From a virus, in IMG/VR virus record IMGVR_UViG_3300036859_000658, positions 1-40,508 of that record: 40,508 bases of DNA. The stretch is one strand, 5' to 3'. The notes below the pieces were generated by a model that worked only from the letters and a program-made list of their open reading frames with translations, had not been told where the DNA came from and ran no database searches. The position numbers and the translations under genes are program-made. This document shows positions 15,656 to 24,623 of the stretch, one piece after another. The number at the start of each line of letters is the position of its first letter. Position 1 is the first letter of the stretch.

Positions 15656-15909
15656 TGCCCTGGCTGTACCGCCATCGGCGTCCCTGTCACGCGCTGCAAT
15701 TCCTTCCCATTCTCAGCCAATGTCCACTTACCCTGCAGCTTTTGCTGCCTGCAGAAGAGTTTCAGCGCTCCGTTCATCTCGGAAGTGATCTGTCCGATTT
15801 GCTTGATCCCTTGGGCGAACATCTCGATCGCGACTTCATCCAGCGGGTAGAAGTTATCCGGCTGCTCCTTGTGGCTCTCTTGATTTGCGATGTTGTTTTC
15901 ATCTTCCAT
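15652..15909 (-). CDS. hypothetical protein, 85 residues
   Basis: It has an acidic N-terminus, then a helix (LDEVAIEMFAQGIKQIGQI) and a basic patch (LKLFCRQQKLQGKW). The stop overlaps the GNAT-like start. There is no recognised family; given its place it may be a small virion component or chaperone. Confidence 0.6.
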   Translation of the reverse strand: MEDENNIANQESHKEQPDNFYPLDEVAIEMFAQGIKQIGQITSEMNGALKLFCRQQKLQGKWTLAENGKELQRVTGTPMAVQPGQ

Positions 15910-15957
15910 ATGGATTGCTCCGTTCAGATCAGTTTCTCCCTTCTTCTCCGCTATCAG

Positions 15958-17541
15958 TTACCTTAGTTTTTCTTCCAGGGTCCGCACACGCTGAGCCAGT
16001 TGCTCCACCACTCCAGCCGTAACGACTACTGGCACTCCATTGACCCGATACTCTCCGGTGATGTTGCAGTCGCCTACAATATCCATGGCATAAGCCGGAA
16101 ATTCATTATTAATGCCTACTAAGCCGCTCTCTAGAACCGACAAGGGATGGATAGTATTATCCGCACTTGAGACTTTAAATAGACCGAATACCTGCATGAA
16201 TTGGTAATTGTAAGTGTACCCATTCGCAATAGTCATTTGCCCAGCACCTGAGGCAATAGATACTCCTGTATCACCTCGCAGGAAGAGCGCAGCACCTAAT
16301 GCATGCACATCCCCCCCACTAGGCGACCTGAACAACACGGCAGCTATATTATCGAGGGTGTGATTTGCTCCGTCGATGTCACTTAACCATGGTGTCTGTG
16401 ACCCAGTGCTGATCGGTACCCCGTTCACTCGATACACGCCAGTTATGTTCACATCTCCCGCAACATCGAGCGGATAAGCTGCAGTTAGCCCGATTCCTAG
16501 ACCAGTAACCGTGAGCCGCATGCGCTCCGTAAGGCTCGCACCTACGCCAAAAATCACATCCCGCGTGCTAAGTAGGAAAGTCATCCGCCGCAGATTGGTG
16601 CTAGGGATCAGCGAGCCTCCGAGCCCGAACTGCACCAGATCGTTCTGATCGTTTTGCAGCACCGTGCCCAGGGTGGCCAGCGGACTCGTATTAGTGGCCG
16701 CGATATCGAAACTGTTAACTATGCCGCTCTGGATCGTCAAAGCTCGGGTAGTGGCAGCCGTACCTACGCCAATATGACCCGCGTTGTTCAGATTGAACTC
16801 AGCCCCGTCGATATCCTGCAACCATGGCGTCTGATAAGTGCTTATTGGAGGCGGTCCCGCTACGCTAATGGTGCCGTCCGGTTGCACATTGACATTGGCA
16901 CCGATCTTGACTCCACCCAGCACCGTGGCAGTCGCTGGAATAATTGGTCCTGGAGGGCCTTCCGGCCCTGTCGGTCCCTCAGGACCAGGAGGGCCCTGCG
17001 GACCAGCAGGTCCCGTCCCTGTTCCATTTCCGCCGCCGCCGCTTCCATTTGAGGTTGCGCCATCGAAAGGGATCCATTCGATGGTAAGAGTCGCAATTCC
17101 ATCCGTGTCAGAACTCGAATCCGACGCAAGGATGCTGGGGATCAGGACGTCGAGATCTTCGAAGGTGATATGCGAGAGGTCCATCACCACGTCCGTGGCT
17201 GTCGCTGTACCTGCCGGGAACGTGAAGGTGAATAGCGGCGTCGTCTCATCGTTGCGGCTGATCGCGATCACCAAGTCTGCACTGATGGGCAAACGGAGCA
17301 CGCCAATGGCGCGGACTGCCGGACCTGGTTGATAGATGGGAACAAACGGCGCGATCGCGGCCCCTGGCGTCACGTCGAACAGATCGAGCGTCCTGATATA
17401 CGGACCCGATATGCCGACATTCTGGAGCTGCTCGAGTAGAAGCTGACCGGATCGTGTAACCGTGCCGTCCGCATTGACGATCCGCATCGTGCGCGGGACG
17501 ACCGGTATCGGCTCCTGCTTGCGGTTATAGCGGTTGATCAT
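15958..17541 (-). CDS. tail fibre/appendage protein with collagen-like segment
   Basis: 527 residues from the ATG at 17541, next to the gp10-like stop (an upstream ATG at 17652 would overlap that gene). Residues 175-205 are Gly-Pro-x collagen repeats (GPAGPQGPPGPEGPTGPEG). Then follow repeats of the type TPWLSDIDGANHTLDNIAAV, which recur near residues 245, 390 and 490 along with ITGVYRVNGVPI, as in trimeric beta-helical fibres. The C-terminal 20 residues form a short coiled coil (VEQLAQRVRTLEEKLR). Role: probably host recognition. Confidence 0.8.
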   Translation of the reverse strand: MINRYNRKQEPIPVVPRTMRIVNADGTVTRSGQLLLEQLQNVGISGPYIRTLDLFDVTPGAAIAPFVPIYQPGPAVRAIGVLRLPISADLVIAISRNDETTPLFTFTFPAGTATATDVVMDLSHITFEDLDVLIPSILASDSSSDTDGIATLTIEWIPFDGATSNGSGGGGNGTGTGPAGPQGPPGPEGPTGPEGPPGPIIPATATVLGGVKIGANVNVQPDGTISVAGPPPISTYQTPWLQDIDGAEFNLNNAGHIGVGTAATTRALTIQSGIVNSFDIAATNTSPLATLGTVLQNDQNDLVQFGLGGSLIPSTNLRRMTFLLSTRDVIFGVGASLTERMRLTVTGLGIGLTAAYPLDVAGDVNITGVYRVNGVPISTGSQTPWLSDIDGANHTLDNIAAVLFRSPSGGDVHALGAALFLRGDTGVSIASGAGQMTIANGYTYNYQFMQVFGLFKVSSADNTIHPLSVLESGLVGINNEFPAYAMDIVGDCNITGEYRVNGVPVVVTAGVVEQLAQRVRTLEEKLR

Positions 17542-17542
17542 G

Positions 17543-19528
17543 TCAATTCCAGCTAGCGTCGGCGTACTTGAGGTATGCGTTGGCCAGATTGACCTCGACG
17601 GTTGGATCGAGAGACTGCGTGTACATCCGATGGAAGGTTTGCGCCCGGTCATCGGAAAACCCGAGAGTCAATGTCGCGCCCTCGGTTTCCGAATTCTGGA
17701 TACAATCCATCAGCCAGATGCGGTCCCGGCCATTGCCCAGGCGATTCCAGAAGATTCGTTGCTGCCCCAACCGGTCACAGTCAATTTCGAATCTCGCGTA
17801 AAACCTGCGCTGGTTCTCCACTGTCATGTGCGGCGCCAGCCGGCGTCGGATCATGGGCCATCCGTCGTCTGTCTTGTACTGCGTCGACATGATGTAGATC
17901 TTGCCGTTCTCCCAGTCGCCCCCGTAATGCTGTTCGCGAGTGCCGCCGAGAGAAACCACACAATGCACCCATACCCGGATACGGTCCCACCATTGGATCG
18001 TCTGACTCCAATAGCCTCGCTGATGCCACCATCCCGTCTGGATGTCGTAAACCCATGTCGCATTCGCTGCCGGGAAATTGATCACCCAGCACTCGTGTCC
18101 CTGATCCGATTCGGTGAACGCCACCGCATCCGAGACGTCGTCGTACTGCGCCCACATGGCTTCCACTGCCGGTGTCGAGATCACTACCGGGTTGTAGCCC
18201 GTCGCGTGATAGGCCCGGCGGGCGCCGCGGCGCACATCCTGGCCCACCCAGGCCACGCCATTGCCTAAGCGGACCACAGAGAACGGCGCCTGCACGCCGT
18301 AATGCATCACAGCTCCGGGATCCGGCGCAAACGGATTATCCGCGTTGCCTACATCCCTCCAGACTTGCGTCGATTCGAGATCCCCGAATGTATAGAGTTC
18401 CTGGTGGTCGCTGAACAAAGCCGCGACATTGTCCGGATAGTTGGCCTTCACGAAGAAGTCCAGGGGATTCCACAGATTGCCCTCATTGATTGCGGAGTAA
18501 TAGACCGTCTTGGTGCGGGGGAAAGGAACCACAAAGAAATATCCATCCAGAAACGCTCCCTGGCTCGCTGTTACGTTCATTGAAGGGATAGAGCCTGTGC
18601 CCCCGGTCGCTCCGGCCGTGCCCGCATTGGGTTGCAGGATCGCATCTCCGGTCGGATTGCCGGTCGCGTCGTATACCAGTCCGGTGATGGTATACGTGCC
18701 TGGAGTCCATCCCGTGCCGCTGGTAATGGTCAGTGAGGCCCCAATCTCAGAGGGTCCGAAGACACGGGTAGGAGAGTGGACGATGAACGGCGTAACCAGC
18801 TCGAGATCGGTAAAGGAAATATTCCCCAGCCATTCGATGCCGGTGCCCAGACCGGATCCCGGCACGCCCCATGCGCTCGCGCCAATGGCTGCTCCCGAGG
18901 AATCCACACTGACGATGGGCTGCGCGATCAGATTGAATCCGGATCCTCCCGTGATCTGTACCGTTTTCCCTACGTCCGATGGATCGAAGATTCCTCCTGT
19001 AGGTGTAGTCAGCGTCTTGCCTGTGGCGTCGTCCGGATCGATCAATAGATCGGTGAGAGGATCCGAGAATTGACAGGGCACCGGCCCGTTGCCGTTGTCG
19101 AGATACGCCTGGCCGGCCGAGATGATCAACACCTGAGGCCCGTTGAAGAAGGCCTGCACCGGCCGGCCGTCATTGCCGATCGGTCCTCCCGCCGGACCTT
19201 GCCCGCTCGAGCCAGGGAATCCAGGGACTGAGCGATCGGTAAAGGTGCCGTCCTGGAAGACTTCGAAGAAATGATTCCCGGCCGCAGCGAACAAGCGGAA
19301 CTCGCCAGGAAATACGCCACGCACCGGGGAGAGGGGAAGCGTAGTGAACGTCTTGAGCCCTGGCGTGCGGATCAACGAGCACCGGACGTTCTTATCCGTG
19401 AGATTCGTGCCCATGTCGTTGACGGAGATCGGATTTCTCTCCGGCAACCAGTTCATGGTCAATTCGCTGGTGATATTGGGGGATACAGAAGTATTCGACG
19501 GACCTGTAAAAGCGTCGAAACGGGGCAT
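17543..19528 (-). CDS. P22 gp10-like DNA stabilisation / tail hub protein
   Basis: 661 residues of predicted beta-propeller type. The opening (FDAFTGPSNTSVSPNITSE, then TMNWLPERNP, RTPGLKTFTTLP) and the later LFSDHQELYTFGDLESTQVW and VRLGNGVAWVGQDVRRG are typical of the gp10 family, which plugs the portal and supports the needle and fibres. It lies directly upstream of the fibre gene. No ribosome site is obvious before the ATG at 19528; a later start at about 19456 (MNWLPERN) is possible but would lose conserved residues. Confidence 0.75.
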   Translation of the reverse strand: MPRFDAFTGPSNTSVSPNITSELTMNWLPERNPISVNDMGTNLTDKNVRCSLIRTPGLKTFTTLPLSPVRGVFPGEFRLFAAAGNHFFEVFQDGTFTDRSVPGFPGSSGQGPAGGPIGNDGRPVQAFFNGPQVLIISAGQAYLDNGNGPVPCQFSDPLTDLLIDPDDATGKTLTTPTGGIFDPSDVGKTVQITGGSGFNLIAQPIVSVDSSGAAIGASAWGVPGSGLGTGIEWLGNISFTDLELVTPFIVHSPTRVFGPSEIGASLTITSGTGWTPGTYTITGLVYDATGNPTGDAILQPNAGTAGATGGTGSIPSMNVTASQGAFLDGYFFVVPFPRTKTVYYSAINEGNLWNPLDFFVKANYPDNVAALFSDHQELYTFGDLESTQVWRDVGNADNPFAPDPGAVMHYGVQAPFSVVRLGNGVAWVGQDVRRGARRAYHATGYNPVVISTPAVEAMWAQYDDVSDAVAFTESDQGHECWVINFPAANATWVYDIQTGWWHQRGYWSQTIQWWDRIRVWVHCVVSLGGTREQHYGGDWENGKIYIMSTQYKTDDGWPMIRRRLAPHMTVENQRRFYARFEIDCDRLGQQRIFWNRLGNGRDRIWLMDCIQNSETEGATLTLGFSDDRAQTFHRMYTQSLDPTVEVNLANAYLKYADASWN

Positions 19529-19582
19529 GACGTGGCTACAATAGAAGTGAGCCGGACGCTATCCAGCTAGGAGAACAACCCT

Positions 19583-19783
19583 TTGACCGAAACTCAAATA
19601 TTGACCCTGACGATTGCGATCGTCTTTCCTGTGCTTGGCGTAATAGGAGCTATCGTTGCCGTGATCTACTCGAACAAACGGATTGATGACCTGGGGAAAC
19701 ATCTGGACGAAAAACTGGATCATGGCTTTGAGCACATGGCCCTTCTGCTCAAACTGCACGAGGCTGAGCACCACAAACCTTGA
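19583..19783 (+). CDS. small one-TM protein on the opposite strand within the virion block
   Basis: It starts at TTG with AGGAG 10 nt upstream. Residues 5-29 (ILTLTIAIVFPVLGVIGAIV) form one TM helix, followed by YSNKRIDDLGKHLDEKL and a His-rich end (LLLKLHEAEHHKP). A TACAAT -10-like box lies near 19537. The product resembles small one-TM soil-bacterial and phage proteins that precede a short coiled coil. A lysis or membrane role is possible but not shown. Confidence 0.6.
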   Translation: MTETQILTLTIAIVFPVLGVIGAIVAVIYSNKRIDDLGKHLDEKLDHGFEHMALLLKLHEAEHHKP

Positions 19784-19870
19784 TCTTCCGCGAAGTGCTA
19801 CTCCGCATAAGCGGGAGCGTTTGGGGTCGCGCCCAGCATGGCAGATACGTTAAGGCTGCCAATCTCTCCC

Positions 19871-20005
19871 TCATGTGATCAATAAACTGAGTACCCACAG
19901 TGCCAACCCGAGGCCTGTGAGGTTTATCCGCGTCTGCACGTTTACCGCTGCGCCGATGAACGCCACCAGCGCCAATATCAGCAAGATGAGCCGTAAGCTA
20001 ACCAT
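19871..20005 (-). CDS. 44-residue two-helix membrane peptide
   Basis: A strong GGAGG precedes the ATG at 20005. The product (LRLILLILALVAFIGAAVN, then GLGLALWVLSLLI) has two hydrophobic segments separated by a short polar turn, as in very small holins. It overlaps the preceding gene by a few bases, so it is coupled. Confidence 0.6.
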   Translation of the reverse strand: MVSLRLILLILALVAFIGAAVNVQTRINLTGLGLALWVLSLLIT

Positions 20006-20168
20006 GCGATTCCTCCTTTGGCGGCATGCCTGTGGTGTAGTCGAAGTCCGGACGATTCTCTTGCATCCGCTCTTGCAGTCGCCGCATTGCGATCACACAC
20101 AGATTGAGCCTGGTGAGCGATTCTTCGATATGCTCGAGCGTGGCCCGGAATTCCTGCTCGAACGTCAT
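19998..20168 (-). CDS. hypothetical helical protein, 56 residues
   Basis: The ATG at 20168 overlaps the stop of the gp4-like gene (ATGA). The sequence MTFEQEFRATLEHIEESLTR and RRLQERMQENRPDFDYTT is amphipathic helical. It includes the ribosome site for the membrane peptide that follows. No family is recognised. Confidence 0.6.
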   Translation of the reverse strand: MTFEQEFRATLEHIEESLTRLNLCVIAMRRLQERMQENRPDFDYTTGMPPKEESHG

Positions 20169-20911
20169 AGATTCGGAATTGTGCCTGTCTCGTAGTTGAA
20201 ATCTGGAGCGCCGGCACGCGAGAACGTTCCCCAGTCCGCGGTCGCAATCCGCGGCGGTAGATTATTGTTGCTCTGCAGAGCCTCTCGCGCTTTCATGGCC
20301 CGCCGCGCCAGATTCCCCGGCATCTCCGTGCCCCAGATATCCACCAACTCCTCGGCCAAGGTGAGTGTCAACGCTGCCTGATAGGCCTGCGGTGCGATGA
20401 AGTCCTGATCGAGTGACGTGAATTCTTGGAGCAGTACGTTGCCTTCAAGACGCACCCCATAGGGATAGCTGGGTACTGGCCAGAAGTACAGTTCGCCGTT
20501 AGGATAGTTCGTTTGGTAGTAAAGATCCGTGGGCACATTGCTGGTAATGGTTTTCGTGCGGTTGGCGGCCCACCATGCGTTATCCCGGATATTCATCGGC
20601 ACGTCGACCGGCGGGTTGGTGGTGTCCAGAATCACGCTGCCCGATACGATCCGCGTGGGCCGCATGCCTACGCTGTCGAAGTCCGGCGCGGTGAGTCCCG
20701 GCCCGATCAATGTGGGATGGTGATTTGCAGTCAGCTTATAGGCCGTAAATGTGGTGGTCCACGCATAGCAGTCCCTGGCTGCCCAATAGTTGATCTGTTG
20801 GTTGAGGAAGATGAGGCCGTCCTGCAGTTCGTTGTCGCTATTGAGCGCTTGCGGCCGTTTCAAGACCCTGGATTCGCGGAAAGAGATGTAGAGAAGATCA
20901 CGGCATTTCAT
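20165..20911 (-). CDS. gp4-like tail adaptor protein, second copy
   Basis: 248 residues. The N-terminal helices (ELQDGLIFLNQQINYWAARD), the strand FTAYKLTANHHPTLIGPG, and the middle TDLYYQTNYPNGELYFWPVP follow the same plan as the gene at 22152-22853. Such proteins sit under the portal in P22-like phages (gp4 or head-tail connector). The carboxyl end includes a helix of late coat-contact type (LTLAEELVDIWGTEMPGN). It is a paralogue by arrangement; sequence identity looks low. Confidence 0.65.
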   Translation of the reverse strand: MKCRDLLYISFRESRVLKRPQALNSDNELQDGLIFLNQQINYWAARDCYAWTTTFTAYKLTANHHPTLIGPGLTAPDFDSVGMRPTRIVSGSVILDTTNPPVDVPMNIRDNAWWAANRTKTITSNVPTDLYYQTNYPNGELYFWPVPSYPYGVRLEGNVLLQEFTSLDQDFIAPQAYQAALTLTLAEELVDIWGTEMPGNLARRAMKAREALQSNNNLPPRIATADWGTFSRAGAPDFNYETGTIPNL

Positions 20912-20912
20912 A

Positions 20913-22148
20913 TTAGTAGAAGGCGTTGCTGAGTGCTCTCGAGGGTGGGGCGCCGCCAGGATTCTTCAGCATGTAATAGGCGATAGCGGTAGAATCGATC
21001 TCCCCAAAGATGCCGATATCGTCCACCCCGCCGCTGGCTCCCAGATCCGTTACGGAAAAGAAATCCTGCATTTGCCAGGAAGGCCAGTAATCGAAGAACA
21101 GAGTGGGCGTGCTCCATGTTGTCCCGTTGGTGCTGTTGGTCCGGTACAGTTCCTTGCTGTATGCGTAGTCGTCTCCCCATGGGCCGATTACCCAGATGAA
21201 CAGCACAGTCAATTGCGTGCCGCTTGCCGATACCAGACCGATTAGATCCTGATCGTTGCCGGAACCGTCCGGTGCGAAGTCCGGACTGGGCGCATCCGCA
21301 ATAAAGACTTCGGTGAACGATGTGGGCAGCGATGCGGGACTGCCCACCTTGGCGTTGTATGACGTGCCCCGTAACATCCATACGTAGACTGAGCCGCCGA
21401 AAAATGTTAAGGGCAGGCCGAGGGCCAAATCGACCCGCCGGTCCACCATCGTGTCCAGAGTCGTTATGGCGCCGAGCGTAAGATCCGCTTGCAGCACGCG
21501 ATGATAAAAGCCTATCGGTGGATTGAATGCCGTGTCGGAGTGCGAGTACAGCACGTGGATATTCTGACTGGCTGTTTCGATCGCCGCGCCCCGGAACTCG
21601 TTGCTGCCTCCACTCGTCACGTTGTCCGCAACGAGCACGGGCGCAGACCATGTCGAGCCGTTCCAGCGGCTGTACATCGTTCGCTGGTCGCTGGTCCCTA
21701 ACAGACCGGCAAAAAAAAGAACCCGGTCTCCATTCGCCTTGTTGACCAGACCGGCTGTACTCATGCGTGCAGGGGGCCCGCTGGCTGCATACTCCGCGCC
21801 CCACAGGTTGGTTGCCGTATCGAAGTCTCTCAGCCTTAGGACCGCGGTCGAGGAAGTACCCAGTACATACGCCACGGTGATGATGCCGCTCGCCGGATCG
21901 AACGCAGCACGCGGACGGTTGTAAGCGCCCAACAGAGTGTTGGCTGGATCCATCTGCTGCCAACTCTGCCCGTCGTCCATTGATCGCCATACGTTTGCCG
22001 CTGAAGCTGCGTTGGCCCAGAGAAACGCATAGAGTGCCGCCCCTACCTTCCAGGGACCGTAGTGGTTGCCGTGCGGAGACATAGAAAAGCCGGGATTGCT
22101 TGTTGAATCCACCTCCGGCAATTCGACCTGAAAGTAAAAGTCCGGCAT
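20913..22148 (-). CDS. sialidase/BNR-like beta-propeller virion protein
   Basis: 411 residues. Asp-box-like motifs appear as SMDDGQSWQQMD and in weaker form as SRWNGSTWSAPVL, STNGTTWSTPTLF and ATNLWGAEYA. Repeats of this kind make six-bladed propellers in sialidases and glycan-binding proteins. Sandwiched between two gp4-like adaptors, it probably decorates the virion and binds carbohydrate. No clear catalytic Arg triad or Tyr was identified, so binding is more likely than hydrolysis. Confidence 0.65.
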   Translation of the reverse strand: MPDFYFQVELPEVDSTSNPGFSMSPHGNHYGPWKVGAALYAFLWANAASAANVWRSMDDGQSWQQMDPANTLLGAYNRPRAAFDPASGIITVAYVLGTSSTAVLRLRDFDTATNLWGAEYAASGPPARMSTAGLVNKANGDRVLFFAGLLGTSDQRTMYSRWNGSTWSAPVLVADNVTSGGSNEFRGAAIETASQNIHVLYSHSDTAFNPPIGFYHRVLQADLTLGAITTLDTMVDRRVDLALGLPLTFFGGSVYVWMLRGTSYNAKVGSPASLPTSFTEVFIADAPSPDFAPDGSGNDQDLIGLVSASGTQLTVLFIWVIGPWGDDYAYSKELYRTNSTNGTTWSTPTLFFDYWPSWQMQDFFSVTDLGASGGVDDIGIFGEIDSTAIAYYMLKNPGGAPPSRALSNAFY

Positions 22149-22151
22149 TCA

Positions 22152-22853
22152 CTAGGTAGTTCTCTGCGCTGGAGGTGAAGTAGGGCCAGGTCCCTGCGGA
22201 GGAGGAGCCGGAGCATCGAACAGCTCCGCATTCAATTGCTGAATGACGGATTTCGCCTGCGCCTCAGCTTCCGCCAAGTCAGGCGTCAAAGGCCGCTGGA
22301 ACGCGATACACAGGTCCTTTGCCGCTATCTTGAGGATCGCTTCGTAATACCCGGGCGCCAGATCTATGTTGCCGGTCTCGTTAGGTAATTGCGGAATCGC
22401 CTCGAACGTCCACAGGATTGCATTGCCGGCCGCCGGCATCGGCGTTACCCAGATGTTGCCCGCGGGAAATCCGTTGTCGTAGAACAAATCCTCGATGTAG
22501 ATCCCCGTGCGCGTCTTATCCGGGATGGCGGCCCACCGGTCAGCAGTAGGCAGGTTGCACTCCTTCTCTACGCCATTGGCAGCTACTACCGATGCGCTCT
22601 TGATCTTGATCGGTCTATTGGTCGCATTCCAGTTCAAACCGGGACCAAACGTGTAATTTGGCTGGCCGCTCAACGGATAGGCAGCCCGCTTCATCCCGAT
22701 CATGGACAGCTTTTCCGCAGACATGGAATCGAGTTTGCGGTTGATGGCGCGGAACGCGAGCGACATGTCGTCCGTGTTGGGCGTCTGACCTTGCGCGTAT
22801 GCCCCCACATATACGAGCGAATCGGTGAGTAGGGTCGGAATGGAAACATTCAT
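22152..22853 (-). CDS. gp4-like tail accessory (portal-adaptor) protein
   Basis: 233 residues. The start (IPTLLTDSLVYVGAYAQGQT), helix LAFRAINRKLDSMSAEKLSM, and the strand NYTFGPGLNW leading to RPIKIKSASVV match the common phage gp4-like pattern (helix pair then YTxGPG and RPxxI). Role: head completion and tail attachment. The C-terminus is a Pro-rich tail. Start and stop of neighbouring genes touch or overlap. Confidence 0.75.
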   Translation of the reverse strand: MNVSIPTLLTDSLVYVGAYAQGQTPNTDDMSLAFRAINRKLDSMSAEKLSMIGMKRAAYPLSGQPNYTFGPGLNWNATNRPIKIKSASVVAANGVEKECNLPTADRWAAIPDKTRTGIYIEDLFYDNGFPAGNIWVTPMPAAGNAILWTFEAIPQLPNETGNIDLAPGYYEAILKIAAKDLCIAFQRPLTPDLAEAEAQAKSVIQQLNAELFDAPAPPPQGPGPTSPPAQRTT

Positions 22854-23143
22854 CAGAGAATCCCCGCTCTGATGGCAATCGTGCCGGTCTGATCGGTGAT
22901 GACGCCCAGACCTTGCGTGCCGGTCACGTCGACCTGATTGTCCGACATGTTGGGCGGCAGAGTGAGGCTGGACGGATCTCCCACAGTAGGATCGCCGTCT
23001 GCCTTGTAATACAGGGTTCCGGGGCCAAGATTGAGAATGTTCATGTAGTAGTGGCCCGACACCGCAGCCACCAGCCGCAGTGGTGTATTCGCCGTCAAAG
23101 AGACGGTGTTATAGCCGGATAGTACGAATTGTGCGGTTGCCAT
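22853..23143 (-). CDS. small beta-rich virion protein, 96 residues
   Basis: Its Gly/Thr/Val-rich sequence (FVLSGYNTVSLTANTPLRLV, then NILNLGPGTLYYKADGDPT) looks like a beta-sandwich decoration or head-protein fold found next to coat genes in many phages. It is preceded by a good leader and its stop overlaps the next gene. Confidence 0.6.
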   Translation of the reverse strand: MATAQFVLSGYNTVSLTANTPLRLVAAVSGHYYMNILNLGPGTLYYKADGDPTVGDPSSLTLPPNMSDNQVDVTGTQGLGVITDQTGTIAIRAGIL

Positions 23144-23201
23144 AGAAGTTAAGCCTCAAGCACTGCGAGGGTTTTTTATATGCCATAGCTCTCCTTCTTA
23201 T

Positions 23202-23798
23202 CTATAGGAAAGAAATGATCATACCCTGCATGCCGATATTCAAAGTGAATGCCGTAGCGGGCGCGCCAGATACCACAAGCTGAAAACGAATTTCGTTGAG
23301 AATAGCTGGATCATAGTGAAAGATACGGGAGCTTCCGGGACTGCTGGCCCCGCCCCGGTAGAGGCTATCGGGTGCGGTAAAAGCAGCTCCAGGCAGGTTG
23401 GAGCAAGTGACCCATGCTGTCCCATCCCAGACCTGACAGCTATAGCTCCCACTTGGCGTTCCGGTAGTTCCTAGATTTGTGCCGAAGAATGTTCCGTAAC
23501 CGCTGCTCTGGATGATCCAGTTAAATACCTGATTGGGCAACGCGCTGGCCGGAATGATATAGGAAGCCACTACCGCGCCGCTGGACTCGGTGCCGAGAAT
23601 ATTCATCGGCGGCGTTCCCGTGAAAGTGAAAAGCGTTGTGTTGCTTGTGGCCCATTGGGTAGCGTAATCGACGTCGCTGGCCTTGACCATGATCTCCCCG
23701 GTGGTGCCGCCCGCCGCCACGCCCGGTCCCGGAGGGCCTGCTGGTCCCGGTGCGCCGCCTCCACCTCCACCAAATCCACCGCCGCCAAACCCAGTCAT
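23202..23798 (-). CDS. Gly-rich, collagen-tip structural protein, 198 residues
   Basis: Residues 1-25 are nearly all Gly with a short Gly-Pro-x stretch (APGPAGPPGPG). The rest is a beta-rich domain with a carboxyl end IGMQGMIISFL. It resembles a head fibre or small appendage with a trimerising collagen segment. The stop overlap with 23795 couples it to its neighbour. Confidence 0.6.
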   Translation of the reverse strand: MTGFGGGGFGGGGGGAPGPAGPPGPGVAAGGTTGEIMVKASDVDYATQWATSNTTLFTFTGTPPMNILGTESSGAVVASYIIPASALPNQVFNWIIQSSGYGTFFGTNLGTTGTPSGSYSCQVWDGTAWVTCSNLPGAAFTAPDSLYRGGASSPGSSRIFHYDPAILNEIRFQLVVSGAPATAFTLNIGMQGMIISFL

Positions 23799-24109
23799 GA
23801 TTTCTTCTTAACCGGTTCGGGTGCCGGACTCGAAGGTGTCGATGTCTTCTGCGTTTGGCTCAATTCCCCGAGTTTGGCTAGAGCCTTGGCAGCTTTGGCC
23901 AGCAGAGCCTGCAATTGCGTTACTTCTTCCTGCGTCAACGCATCGGGCGATACCGGCGGCAGAGGCTCTTCGACGAACCCTTCTTTGGCGAGCTTGTCCT
24001 TTTCCTCCTGATCGCGAGCTGATTTGCTTATCCTCGTCTCGTGGTTATAAAGCAGCATCGGAAATTCCGGATGCTCTACAGTAAATACGGGTTGTTCCGT
24101 GGTTGCCAT
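23795..24109 (-). CDS. hypothetical virion-region protein, 104 residues (duplicate motif A)
   Basis: It shares with the next gene the motif FPMLLYNHETRISKSARDQE, then KEGFVEEPLPP, and ends in a Lys-rich tail. The second half is a coiled coil (EEVTQLQALLAKAAKALAKL). These short proteins between coat and appendage genes may bind the capsid. The motif matches no family I can name. Confidence 0.65.
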   Translation of the reverse strand: MATTEQPVFTVEHPEFPMLLYNHETRISKSARDQEEKDKLAKEGFVEEPLPPVSPDALTQEEVTQLQALLAKAAKALAKLGELSQTQKTSTPSSPAPEPVKKKS

Positions 24110-24547
24110 TTATGCTCTCCTTTTCTTCACTAACTTGTTGTCGATCTCCTGGGCCTCCAGGCGTTCCTCTGCGCTCAACTCGACTTCGGTAGCCGCCGGC
24201 GGCACTGGATCCTCGCTCCAACCCTCGGTCAGCAGTCTTTGCCGCTCGTCGTAATTGCGAGCCGATCGCGTAGTGCCGAGATCGTGGTGGTACATCAGGA
24301 ATGGATATTCGCGGAATACGTAGGGAGGAACCGGCGGCTTGTTCAGATCGAAGGTCTTCATCCCGCCGGCTTCTTTCTGGTCGAGTTTATCGAGTGCCCG
24401 CCGTAATGCGATGCGTTCCTCGTAAGAAAGATCTGTAGTAGGCGTCATGGGTTCCTTTTCCGCCAGGCCATACACTTCCTTCATGGCCTCGCGTTGCTGT
24501 TGCGGCGTCAGATTGCTGGGCCGCGCCAAATGTTCATTGATGGGCAT
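24110..24547 (-). CDS. hypothetical virion-region protein, 145 residues (duplicate motif B)
   Basis: I chose the ATG at 24547 (MPINEHLARPS); an in-frame ATG at 24580 would overlap the hairpin region. FREYPFLMYHHDLGTTRSAR, then TEGWSEDPVPP, repeats the motif of the preceding gene. This suggests tandem duplication of a capsid-associated module. No ribosome site is clear. Confidence 0.6.
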   Translation of the reverse strand: MPINEHLARPSNLTPQQQREAMKEVYGLAEKEPMTPTTDLSYEERIALRRALDKLDQKEAGGMKTFDLNKPPVPPYVFREYPFLMYHHDLGTTRSARNYDERQRLLTEGWSEDPVPPAATEVELSAEERLEAQEIDNKLVKKRRA

Positions 24548-24560
24548 ATGCGCTGAATAC

Positions 24561-24603
24561 GGAGGACTGGAAGCCCACACAGAGAAAAGCCTGCCAGTCC
24601 TCC
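24561..24603. terminator. 10-bp perfect inverted repeat, possible attenuator
   Basis: GGAGGACTGG (24561-24570) pairs perfectly with CCAGTCCTCC (24594-24603) around a 23-nt loop. It lies between the decoration-type gene ending at 24624 and the next gene start. There is no T tract, so it may be an mRNA processing or attenuation element rather than a full terminator. Confidence 0.45.
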
Positions 24604-24623
24604 CAGTTCGCGATGAGCAAAAT

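Noticed and set aside
20908-22152. 414-codon minus-strand ORF overlapping the propeller protein
   Set aside because: Same region in another frame; Arg/Ser/Gly-rich, while the 411-residue frame has clear Asp-box motifs.
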